From: a bacterium HR33
GTDB lineage: Bacteria > Gemmatimonadota > Gemmatimonadetes > Gemmatimonadales > GWC2-71-9
Assembly: GCA_002923375.1 (NCBI GenBank)
Contig: BEIJ01000002.1
Coordinates: forward strand, 62,001 to 126,000
Direction of reading: 5' to 3'
Length of the DNA: 64,000 bases
This document shows positions 53,996 to 61,659 of this stretch, in pieces. How positions within the stretch are numbered: the first letter of the stretch is position 1; the number at the start of each line of letters is the position of its first letter. The translations under genes were made by a program, and so were the position numbers. The notes below the pieces were generated by a model. That model saw only the letters and a list, made by a program, of their open reading frames with translations, searched no databases and had not been told where the DNA came from.

Positions 53996-56728
53996 CTATA
54001 GTCCGATCCAGTAGTTGATTTTCACGATGAACCGGTTCTCGGCGGGCGCGGACCAGAGTTGGGAAAGATCCCTGCCGAACCTGAGGAAGCCGTCTATGTC
54101 GCTGTCCCTGCGGCTTTGCTGCCACACCAGGAAGAGCGTGGATCCCGGACGGTACTCCCAGCGGAATACCGCATTGATCCTCAGCGACCGCACAGTGAAG
54201 TCCCGCTCGGCAAAAGAAAAGTCGGTAGACCCGTCTCCGTTGAAATCGAGATAGCGCGTATCGCCGCTGCGACAAGTGCGGCCTTCCACGCAGCTCGTCG
54301 CCGCACCGGTCTGAACAGGCTTGCCTCCCTCGAAGACGTCGAAGTCGAAGGACTCGGGCCGGAGGAGTTGCTTGTAGGATATGTAGTCACCCGAAGAGAG
54401 AAGCGGCTGGGCGAAGAGCTGGATAGTCACCTTCGGGCTCAGAGCGACGTCCACTCGCGTCTCCATAGACAACTCGCGCCGCTCGAGATCGGCGAAAATG
54501 TATCTGCGGCCAAAAGTGTCGGCATATCCGGGATCGGACACTCCGGCCACGTACTGCGCGGGGTTGAGCTCCTTTTGAAATCTGGGTTCTATCTCGATTT
54601 CCACCCCCGGAGCGGGCCTCACGCCTATCTCGCCGGATAGATTGAGGGAATAGCCTCCGAGGTGTCTCCACTGATAAGAAAACGAAGGTTCCACTGAGAG
54701 GCCGCGCCGCCGGTCGGTGTTCCCTCGGAGTTCCAAAGTAGTGGAAGCCGGGTCGATCATCAGGGGACCTCCGCGGGTCGCCACGTCACTCAGCGACTGA
54801 GGCGAGTAGCGAAGTTCGACCTGAGCACCCCAGTAGTTCAGAAACTCCACGTTGGTGCTCAGGTTGAACGCACCTCGCTTGTGAGCTCTAACCCACGATC
54901 GTCCGGAGAAGGGATCGTCCAGCGCCTCATGCCGCCAGTTGTGAAAGGTAAAGGCGTTGATCCGATAGCTGCGGAAGACCTTGCCCGGAGTGATCTCCTG
55001 ATAAGAAAGCCGGGCTCCTCCGTCCAGTCTTTCTCCCGCGGTGGAGAAGCCGACGTCGTTTACTTCGAATCCCGGGCTTACCTCCGCCAGCCAGACGGCG
55101 CCGGTCCAATGCCGAGCGCTACGGCGCTCGAACTGCAACCTCCACTCGTAGCCGCTCATCCGCGTCGCCAAAGAATCGACCGAAAAGCGGGTAGCGTCGG
55201 GGCGCTGGAAGTAGTGATTGCTCGCCCGCTGTATGCGGATCAGGGCTTCCGGCGAGCCTCGCACCAGGCTCCCTGCCCAGAATCCCCAGAGGGCCCAATC
55301 CCGGGATCGGCCGCCTCCCCAGTTGTGCTCGAAGTCCACTCCCACCGCGTAAGCGTCCGAGGTGAGAAAATCGAAACTCCCGTCTTCCGGCAGCTCTCGC
55401 CGGATGGCGGTGAGTATGGCCCCCACTTGCGAAGCGCCGCCTCTGAAATCTTGCTTGGCCCGAAACGCCGTGAACACCGCGGGGGGCTCGACCGTAAACT
55501 CGCTCATCCTGCCGGTAGACGCATTGAACGCGCGCCCCTGCTCGCGAGAGGTCACCGCCGCCAGGGCCCCGAGGGAGAGACCGCTGGGCAGTCGTCCGGT
55601 GAGCTTGGCGGCTCCCAGGATGGTGGTTTCCGTGGGTATCGACTCGAAGTCCGCGTCGCCGGGGGCTCTTCCCTGAGGTGCGCGGCCGATGCGACGGGTG
55701 TAGAATAGCCGGTTCCGGCCCGATAGGGAGAAATCGAAAACTTGCGCGTCTTCCACGAAGAAGGGGCGCTTTTCCTGAAAGAAGGTCTCGAAGGCGGTCA
55801 GATTGATCACCGCCGGATCCACCTCCACCTGACCGAAATCGGGCGCTATGGTGGCGTCCAAGGAAAAGGCCGACCCTAGACCGTAGCGCAGGTCCAAACC
55901 GGCTCTGGAGCTCGCGGATGAACCGTCGAAAAACGGGTTGCCCGGCTCCGCGGGACCGAGTCTCGCGCTGGCTAAGGTGAACGGCCGGAACTCCAGTCGC
56001 CGGGAGCTCTTGGGCAGGTACAGTCCCTCGAGCTCGCCGAAAAGGCTCACCTTCCCGTGGCGGAGTCTGGATTCCAAGGCGAAATCGGTCAGCTCGTTGG
56101 CCGCCAGCCTGCGGCGGGTAAAGTTCACTCCCCAAGACTGCGGCGCGTCCGACGCCTCGTAGCGCAACTGGGACAGGGGTATGCGGATCTCGACGCTCCA
56201 GCCGCTGTCGTGGTGCTGCACGGCGGAGTGCCACACGGCATCCCAAGCCTCGTCCTCCCGCACATCGTCATAGAGATAGACGTCCCGCTGCACCCCCGAG
56301 GCGCTCACGCGGAAGCGATAACCGGTTCGGCGGTCACGGTTGGGATCGAGGGAAACCTCGAAGTAGTCGTACGCTCCCTGCTGGTCCCGCCGCACCATCT
56401 GGGTGCGGACCCGGCTCGGGTCCCGTTCGTAGAGCATTGCGCCGATGTAAATCGCGCTCTGGTCGTAGAGCACGCGGACTTCGGTCCGCTCCTGAGGCGG
56501 AGCTCCTTCTACCGGCTCCCGCTGGACGAAGGCGGTAACCGCAGGGACACTGCGCCATGCGGGATCATCCAGCCGGCCGTCTATCGCGACGGTCCCTTCC
56601 ACGGCCACGGCGCGCGCCTTTGGCACGGCCGTCGCGTCTTCCGACTCGGCGGTTTGCGCCGCTGGCGTGTCGGGAGCGAAACAGAGTGTAATGGCGGCAA
56701 CAACCGCAGAAAGGTGCAAACGAGACAT
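53996..56728 (-). CDS. DUF5916 outer-membrane-associated protein with CBM9-like N domain
   Basis: The protein has 910 residues with a signal peptide (1-24). Residues 38-225 form a carbohydrate-binding-family-9-like domain (AVEGTVAIDGRLDDPAWRSV, YIGAMLYERDPSRVRTQMVR). The DUF5916 part (about 240-905) begins with FRPFTLASARLGPAEPGNPF and PDFGQVEVDPAVINLTAFET and looks like a long beta-barrel ending in VKINYWIGL. Such proteins are common in Gemmatimonadota and Bacteroidetes. A role in outer-membrane transport or sugar/peptide binding is likely, not shown. Confidence 0.9.
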   Translation of the reverse strand: MSRLHLSAVVAAITLCFAPDTPAAQTAESEDATAVPKARAVAVEGTVAIDGRLDDPAWRSVPAVTAFVQREPVEGAPPQERTEVRVLYDQSAIYIGAMLYERDPSRVRTQMVRRDQQGAYDYFEVSLDPNRDRRTGYRFRVSASGVQRDVYLYDDVREDEAWDAVWHSAVQHHDSGWSVEIRIPLSQLRYEASDAPQSWGVNFTRRRLAANELTDFALESRLRHGKVSLFGELEGLYLPKSSRRLEFRPFTLASARLGPAEPGNPFFDGSSASSRAGLDLRYGLGSAFSLDATIAPDFGQVEVDPAVINLTAFETFFQEKRPFFVEDAQVFDFSLSGRNRLFYTRRIGRAPQGRAPGDADFESIPTETTILGAAKLTGRLPSGLSLGALAAVTSREQGRAFNASTGRMSEFTVEPPAVFTAFRAKQDFRGGASQVGAILTAIRRELPEDGSFDFLTSDAYAVGVDFEHNWGGGRSRDWALWGFWAGSLVRGSPEALIRIQRASNHYFQRPDATRFSVDSLATRMSGYEWRLQFERRSARHWTGAVWLAEVSPGFEVNDVGFSTAGERLDGGARLSYQEITPGKVFRSYRINAFTFHNWRHEALDDPFSGRSWVRAHKRGAFNLSTNVEFLNYWGAQVELRYSPQSLSDVATRGGPLMIDPASTTLELRGNTDRRRGLSVEPSFSYQWRHLGGYSLNLSGEIGVRPAPGVEIEIEPRFQKELNPAQYVAGVSDPGYADTFGRRYIFADLERRELSMETRVDVALSPKVTIQLFAQPLLSSGDYISYKQLLRPESFDFDVFEGGKPVQTGAATSCVEGRTCRSGDTRYLDFNGDGSTDFSFAERDFTVRSLRINAVFRWEYRPGSTLFLVWQQSRRDSDIDGFLRFGRDLSQLWSAPAENRFIVKINYWIGL

Positions 56729-56844
56729 CCCCCAATATACGCAGACTCCCCGGAGTCTGTTGGATCCGGAGTTTCCGATCGCCCGGGCTCGTCCTTATTT
56801 TTGGCGCGATCGATCTTACCTGGGACTCTTCAGGAGCTTGAACC

Positions 56845-57885
56845 ATGATGCGGGCTCGCGCCTTCAGTTTTCTGCTTGTGGCTTGCTTGTTGCCTCGGGC
56901 CGCCGCGGCTCAGGAAGGGGAGCTCAACTTCTCCACCTTTTCCATCGCCGCGGTAGATCCGGAGACCGGGGAGGTCGGTGTGGCGGTAACCACCCGCGTG
57001 CCCTGCGTGGGAAATATTGTCCCCTGGGTCCGGGCCGGCGTGGGCGCGGTGGCCACTCAAGCCTTCTCGCGGGCCGAGTACGGTCCGGAGCTGCTGGATC
57101 TGCTGGAGCAGGGGCTGTCGGCGAGGGAGGCGCTGGCTCGCGCTACCGCCGCCGATACCGGGGCGGCTAGGAGGCAGGTGGGCGTCATAGGCTTGCGCGG
57201 CGGGAGTGCCCAGCACACCGGAGAGCGGACCAATCCTTGGGCCGGTCATCGGGCGGGTCCGAACTACGTGACGCAGGGAAACTTGCTGGTCGGTCCGGAA
57301 GTGCTCGAGGCGGTGGCCCGGAGTTTCGAGAGCACCGAAGGGAGCGATCGCCATCTGGCCGATCGGCTGATCGAGGCCCTGGCCGCGGGGCAGGCGGCGG
57401 GCGGTGACGCGCGCAAAGGGCGGGCGCAGTCGGCAGCGGTCATAGTGGCCGATGCACGCCCCGGCGTGTCCCGCCGCCCGGATGGAATCACGGTGAATAT
57501 CAACGTGTGCGAGCATCCGGAGCCCGTAGCGGAACTCCGGCGGATCTATAACACCATCTCCCAGACCCTGGGATATCGAACCTTGGAGCAGTTCGTGGGC
57601 GCCGATGTGTGGCAGCTCAAGGTGATGCTCCACGCCCTTGGCTATTACCGGCCCGGCGAGTCCCGCCTGGAGCGCGGCCCTGATGCTTTCGTGTACGACC
57701 AGGAGGCGGTCGCGGCGGTGGATGCCTTCAGGCGGGCTCAGGGGCTTTCCACGCCGGAGATCGGTTCGCCCCCGGGCTTGGTCGATCCGGAGACCGTCGC
57801 CCGACTTTGGGGGGAGCTCGAAAGGATGGGCAAAGCCCGCGCGGTTCGGCGCGAACTCAAGGAAATCGTCCAGGTCCGCCGGTGA
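56845..57885 (+). CDS. DUF1028 protein with C-terminal peptidoglycan-binding-like domain, secreted
   Basis: The protein has 346 residues with a signal peptide (1-22). The Ntn-hydrolase-like DUF1028 core shows FSTFSIAAVDPETGEVGVAV, GAVATQAFSRAEYGPELLDL, NLLVGPEVLEAVARSFEST and GRAQSAAVIVADARPG. Residues 245-335 contain a PG_binding_1-like helical domain (WQLKVMLHALGYYRPGES), as often seen in this family. The hydrolase activity is inferred from the fold only. The gene is divergent from DUF5916 with 116 bp between starts. Confidence 0.9.
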   Translation: MMRARAFSFLLVACLLPRAAAAQEGELNFSTFSIAAVDPETGEVGVAVTTRVPCVGNIVPWVRAGVGAVATQAFSRAEYGPELLDLLEQGLSAREALARATAADTGAARRQVGVIGLRGGSAQHTGERTNPWAGHRAGPNYVTQGNLLVGPEVLEAVARSFESTEGSDRHLADRLIEALAAGQAAGGDARKGRAQSAAVIVADARPGVSRRPDGITVNINVCEHPEPVAELRRIYNTISQTLGYRTLEQFVGADVWQLKVMLHALGYYRPGESRLERGPDAFVYDQEAVAAVDAFRRAQGLSTPEIGSPPGLVDPETVARLWGELERMGKARAVRRELKEIVQVRR

Positions 57886-57913
57886 GGCGGCTGCAAGGAG
57901 GCGGGATGAGGAC

Positions 57914-59215
57914 TCAGAAAAAGATGATCACTTCGCCGCCTCCGATGTTCATTCTCGGGTTGACCACGTTGTTGAAGCGGGACCCGAAGGTGTAGCTGAA
58001 CCCCAGGTTGGCAAAATAGCGGTAGTCCGTTCCCAGCTGGCGGCGGCGCACCAGTATTTCCTCCGGCGAAACGCCCGCCTTGGAGAGGTACAGTTGGTCT
58101 TTGATCCGGGCGACGCTGCCGAAGAGGTTCAGGGAAAGGCCCCTGAACAGACGTACCTGGGCGCCGCCGAAGAGGCTGACCTGGTGTCGCGCGAGGTCAT
58201 GCAGGAACTGGGAGCCTTCAAGGGATGCATTGAGCGATCCCCACGGCTGGCGCGCTTCGGCGGAAATTTGCAGGCGATGTCTGGGAAGGGTTTCCTCGGT
58301 TTTGTCGAATATCGTCTCTTCCTCGTACCTGAAATGCGAGAAACCCGCGCTGTACATGATGGTGAGCTGTCTTCGTGTGGACTCGCCGTAGGGAAAAATG
58401 TTGAACTCCACTGCCGGACCCATTTCTACCGCCAGGTCCTGATTTAGACGGGTAAGCGAACGTACGCTCGCAAGTACTCCGCTGGACCAGTGGTTTCCCA
58501 TGGAGACGGCCAGTAAGCCGTCTGTGTTTATATCTCGTTGTGTGCTTACGAACGTGTTGGCCGAGTCCAGCTCGAACTCGCTTCTACTGTATCTACCCGA
58601 CAATCGCAGGGTGATTTTGAGCTGCTCGGTAATGCGACTGGCGCTCAAAGAGCCGTTCACCGAGAGGCCGCGCTGCCGGCTTTCCCCGTTCACTGACCCT
58701 CCGACGGAGGTCCGGAAGACCCAGTAGTCCCAGGGGTCTTCCACCGGGCCGGCCGGTGCCTGGGCCGAGGGTGCGGTGTAGCTGATTCTGATGCGCTCGG
58801 CCGCGGGCGTCAGGGCCACGTATCTCATCAGGCCCAGCTTGAGCGCTCGGACCTGACCGTCGCGGACCTCTGCCTCGGTGTCGGTGTTGCGGGACACGTA
58901 TTTCAAGGTGTCCGCCTTGCCGGAAAAAGATCCGGCCCCTATGAAGGTCAGGGTAAACTCTCGCCCGCCTCCTCCAGTTCTCTGGGATGTACCTAAGATG
59001 TGCACCTGTGCGTCGCGGCGGTCGCGTACCCAGTTCACGAAGGGTATCTCGCGGCGAAAGTGGTCGAAGTCGCAGAAAAAGTTCTGGCAATCCAAGAAGA
59101 CCCTAAGGGCTTCGGACTCGGCGGATGGAGGAGCGGGCTGCTGGGCGTTCAGCGGAGCCCGGAATACGGCACACAAAACCGCTGTTGCGCAGGCGGCGCC
59201 TCGAATGAGTCGCAT
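57914..59215 (-). CDS. Secreted/outer-membrane protein of unknown function
   Basis: ATG 59215 behind GGCGAGGG gives 433 residues with a signal peptide ending in LNAQ. The N-terminal part (about 30-140) has FLDCQNFFCDFDHFRREIPF with two Cys and DAQVHILGTS, a pattern seen in uncharacterised secreted proteins next to beta-barrels. The rest, from about residue 190, alternates hydrophobic and polar residues like a transmembrane barrel and ends VNPRMNIGGGEVIIFF. The likely function is surface or outer-membrane structural; no known domain is clear to me. Confidence 0.75.
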   Translation of the reverse strand: MRLIRGAACATAVLCAVFRAPLNAQQPAPPSAESEALRVFLDCQNFFCDFDHFRREIPFVNWVRDRRDAQVHILGTSQRTGGGGREFTLTFIGAGSFSGKADTLKYVSRNTDTEAEVRDGQVRALKLGLMRYVALTPAAERIRISYTAPSAQAPAGPVEDPWDYWVFRTSVGGSVNGESRQRGLSVNGSLSASRITEQLKITLRLSGRYSRSEFELDSANTFVSTQRDINTDGLLAVSMGNHWSSGVLASVRSLTRLNQDLAVEMGPAVEFNIFPYGESTRRQLTIMYSAGFSHFRYEEETIFDKTEETLPRHRLQISAEARQPWGSLNASLEGSQFLHDLARHQVSLFGGAQVRLFRGLSLNLFGSVARIKDQLYLSKAGVSPEEILVRRRQLGTDYRYFANLGFSYTFGSRFNNVVNPRMNIGGGEVIIFF

Positions 59216-59283
59216 GGTCCCTCGCCTTTTCATTCAAATGCGTTAGATGCCCGATGCCCGAGCACCGTTGCAGCCGCACCCCT

Positions 59284-59682
59284 TCAGCCCGATTCTATTG
59301 CCGGACACCGGCACCGGGCTCCCGTTGGGAGCATCCTGGGTTGCTCCAAGCGCTCGAGTGTGGCGATCAAATTACGGCGAAGCTCGTCAAGCTCGGTCAA
59401 TTTTCGCTCCACCTCGGAAAGCCGCGCAAGGAGCCGGGACCTTACTTGCTGGCAGGGCGGGCGGCCCGAGGCGGAAACCGCCATTATCTCGCGGACGTCC
59501 CTCAGCTTGAGGCCTGACGCCTGAGCGCGGGCTATGAAGCTCAAATCTTTCAGGGCTTCGGTATCGTAGTCCCGATACCCCGAAGAGGTCCTCCGGGGCG
59601 GCTTAAGCAAGCCCGCCCTCTCGTAAAACCTGATGGTATGGGTTCTCAGCCCTGCCAGTCGCGCCAGTTCACCAATGCGCAT
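59284..59682 (-). CDS. MerR-family metal-responsive regulator
   Basis: ATG 59682 gives 132 residues. The MerR HTH is clear: MRIGELARLAGLRTHTIRFY, then ERAGLLKPPRRTSSGYRDYD, followed by a long dimer helix. Three Cys are well placed for metal sensing: Cys77 near the start of the dimer helix, and Cys124 and Cys126 in GARCRCPAIE at the C terminus. This suits a divalent soft metal such as Hg, Cd, Pb or Zn. The gene is divergent from the merT-like operon, with a typical MerR promoter between them (TTGACC, 22-bp dyad). Confidence 0.9.
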   Translation of the reverse strand: MRIGELARLAGLRTHTIRFYERAGLLKPPRRTSSGYRDYDTEALKDLSFIARAQASGLKLRDVREIMAVSASGRPPCQQVRSRLLARLSEVERKLTELDELRRNLIATLERLEQPRMLPTGARCRCPAIESG

Positions 59683-59697
59683 CGGTTGGTCCCTCCC

Positions 59698-59729
59698 TTG
59701 ACCTTGAAGCTTGCTTAAAGGTGCAATGT
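59698..59729 (+). promoter_or_regulatory. MerR-type promoter and operator of the mer-like operon
   Basis: The -35 TTGACC (59698-59703) is followed by the dyad ACCTTGAAGC-TT-GCTTAAAGGT (59701-59722, 9 of 10 positions paired). A weak -10 (CAATGT, 59724-59729) lies after 20 bp. The overlong spacer covered by a palindrome is the hallmark of MerR-family activated promoters. Confidence 0.8.
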
Positions 59730-59776
59730 ACCAGCGATAATGGCGATAGGCCAAGGATTAACCGTACGTAGCGACG

Positions 59777-60175
59777 ATGCGTCCCATCAGTTCCGGCTTA
59801 GCCAGCTATCTCTCGCTTTTCGCATCTATCGGCACGCTCATATGCTGCGCGCTTCCCTCGCTGTTGGTGCTGCTGGGCCTGGGCGCAACGGTGGCTTCAG
59901 TGGTATCCAACTTCCCCTTCCTGATCACTCTTTCTCGGAACAAGGAGTGGGTGTTCGCCGCCGCCGGAGTGCTGATCGGGCTCAACTTCCTGTACGTGTA
60001 TCGGTTCGCCCCTCGACTGGCCGCCCGGCGCTTGGGCTGCTCTCCGGACGATCCGGCTTGCCGGGTAGCGGGACGGATCAGTCGCGTGGGATTGTGGGTT
60101 TCGGCGGGTTTGTATTTCGCCGGTTTCTTCGTAGCCTACCTGCTGGTTCCCATATTGCGCTGGATCGAGCAGTGA
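59777..60175 (+). CDS. MerT-like mercuric/metal-ion membrane transporter
   Basis: The protein has 132 residues with three or four membrane helices. A vicinal Cys pair, Cys23-Cys24 in LICCALPSLLVLLG, lies in the first helix as in MerT and MerF. A second pair, Cys88 and Cys95 in LGCSPDDPACR, lies in a loop, like the second pair of MerT. It should take metal ions handed over by the periplasmic MerP-like protein and move them inward. It is first in the operon. The stop TGA overlaps the GTG start of the next gene. Confidence 0.8.
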   Translation: MRPISSGLASYLSLFASIGTLICCALPSLLVLLGLGATVASVVSNFPFLITLSRNKEWVFAAAGVLIGLNFLYVYRFAPRLAARRLGCSPDDPACRVAGRISRVGLWVSAGLYFAGFFVAYLLVPILRWIEQ

Positions 60176-61065
60176 GACGGCGACTGTGGGGCCAAGTGCC
60201 GCGGCTCGGGGGGAAACGGAACTGGCCGCTAGTGGCTGTAACTGCGGCCTGCTCTATGGTGCCTGCGCCGGCCTCAGGCCAGGGACACGGGCCGGTGTTC
60301 GCCCTATCGACCCCCACTTTGGCGCAGGGCGGCTGGAGTATCGACGTAACCAGCATGGGACGAGTGGCCGGGAGCGACGCGATCGTGATGCTGAGACCGA
60401 TGGCCTCCTACGGTATCACCGAGGATTTGCAGCTGTCGCTTTCGCTGCCCATGCCGCTCTACCGCTCCCAAGGGCTCCGCCCCGAGCGGGCCGCTTCTAG
60501 GATGCCGGCGAACCCCGACGTAGAGCTCATGCTGGCATGGCGCTTCCATCGGCGGGGCACTGCGGTCGGGTCGCGGTTCGAATCTACCGCGTACCTGGCG
60601 TTCGCCTACCCGACCGACGATCGGCGCGCAGGGTTGCCCACTTCTCCCGGGATAGTGGCGGCCTTGGTCACCGGCTACGCATCGAGGACGGTGTACCTTT
60701 GGGCCGGAGGACTGTACCGCCGCTACATGACGCCCGCTGGTCCCGGGACCGATCACCCGGGAGATCTTCTCATGCACACGGTCGCCTTGGGCTACAGGCC
60801 TCCTCCGTTTCAGCACGACTTTCCCCGTCCCGACTGGCGGCTTTTTGTGGAGGTGGTGGGCGAGTATACGCGCCGTGACGTGGTAGCGGGCGCGGCGCGC
60901 GAGGAGTCAGGAGGGTATCAGCTGTTTGCAGGCCCCACAGTCCTCGGACTCTATGGGAGGTGGGGTGTGGCCGGCGGGCCGCTGCTGCCGGTGTGGCGCA
61001 GCTTGAACGGGACGCAGCGGGGGGACGACGTGCGGTGGGTTGTCAACTTCATCGCCTGGTTTTGA
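60172..61065 (+). CDS. Outer-membrane beta-barrel protein in the mer-like operon
   Basis: The GTG start at 60172 overlaps the stop of the merT-like gene (GTGA), giving 297 residues. A basic N terminus precedes a signal-like stretch ending in ASGQ near residue 35. The mature part has alternating beta-strand pattern, many Arg/Tyr/Trp, few Cys and a C-terminal Phe, as in outer-membrane barrels. I recognise no named family. Its presence inside a metal operon suggests passage of the metal or its complex across the outer membrane. It is not a usual mer gene. Confidence 0.75.
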   Translation: MRRRLWGQVPRLGGKRNWPLVAVTAACSMVPAPASGQGHGPVFALSTPTLAQGGWSIDVTSMGRVAGSDAIVMLRPMASYGITEDLQLSLSLPMPLYRSQGLRPERAASRMPANPDVELMLAWRFHRRGTAVGSRFESTAYLAFAYPTDDRRAGLPTSPGIVAALVTGYASRTVYLWAGGLYRRYMTPAGPGTDHPGDLLMHTVALGYRPPPFQHDFPRPDWRLFVEVVGEYTRRDVVAGAAREESGGYQLFAGPTVLGLYGRWGVAGGPLLPVWRSLNGTQRGDDVRWVVNFIAWF

Positions 61066-61087
61066 AATGCGAAAGGGGGTTGCCGAA

Positions 61088-61618
61088 ATGCTTGGTCGCA
61101 ACGTAGCAGTGGCTGCAGGGTTGGTCTTGGCCGCGGCGGCGAAGGCAGAGGCTCAGATCGAGCTGATCCGGCAGACGATTTTCGGGATGGACTGAGCGGT
61201 CTGCGCCCACGCCGTGCGCGTGGCCGTAGGCAAGCTCCCCGGGGTAGACTCGGTGAAGGTGAGTCTGAACCAGGGATACGCGCTGGTCTATCTGTCTCGG
61301 GACAACGAGCTCTCGGTGGAACAGGTCCGTTCGGTAATTCGCGACAACGGTTTTAGCCCCAAAGCGGCGCGGGTGAGAGCGCGCGGCCGGCTCGAGCGGC
61401 GGGAGGGCGATCTCGTGCTCGCGGTTCCGCCGCGCGGCCGGATCTTCCGCCTCACCGAGGCCCCGGAGGCAAGAAACCGCTTTGCCGAGATTGCATCACT
61501 GGGGGAGGGGAGGGAAGTCCTGGTGACCGGCGTCGTCCCGGAGACGGAAAAAGGCTTCACGGGCGTTCCGACCCTTGCGGTCTTGGAGTTCACCGTCTTG
61601 GATAGTTCACCGCGCTGA
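61088..61618 (+). CDS. MerP-like heavy-metal-associated selenoprotein (UxxC motif, TGA-encoded Sec36)
   Basis: ATG 61088 follows AAAGGGGG. An export signal (LVLAAAAKAEAQ) precedes the HMA domain, where TIFGMD is followed by TGA (61193-61195) and then AVCAHAVRVAVGKL. Homologues have GMxCxxC at this place, so TGA stands for the first Cys: U-A-V-C. The frame then continues to TGA 61616-61618, 176 residues with Sec36. A hairpin matching the bSECIS rules starts four bases after the TGA. A C-terminal extension (about 95-176) follows the HMA domain. Sec should raise affinity for Hg, Cu or similar ions. The alternative is a nonsense mutation with restart at GTG 61214, which would lose signal and motif. 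Confidence 0.82.
61196..61231 (+). promoter_or_regulatory. Candidate bacterial SECIS element
   Basis: Lower stem: 61201-61205 (CTGCG) with 61225-61229 (CGTAG), one G-U pair. One C/C mismatch follows. Upper stem: 61207-61212 (CCACGC) with 61218-61223 (GCGTGG), six perfect pairs. The apical loop 61213-61217 is CGTGC with G second. Seventeen bases lie between the TGA and the loop. These values fit the published bacterial SECIS consensus. Confidence 0.75.
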
Positions 61619-61659
61619 GGCGCCGAACGCGGCCAGCCGCGAAGCAGGACCGTAAGCGC

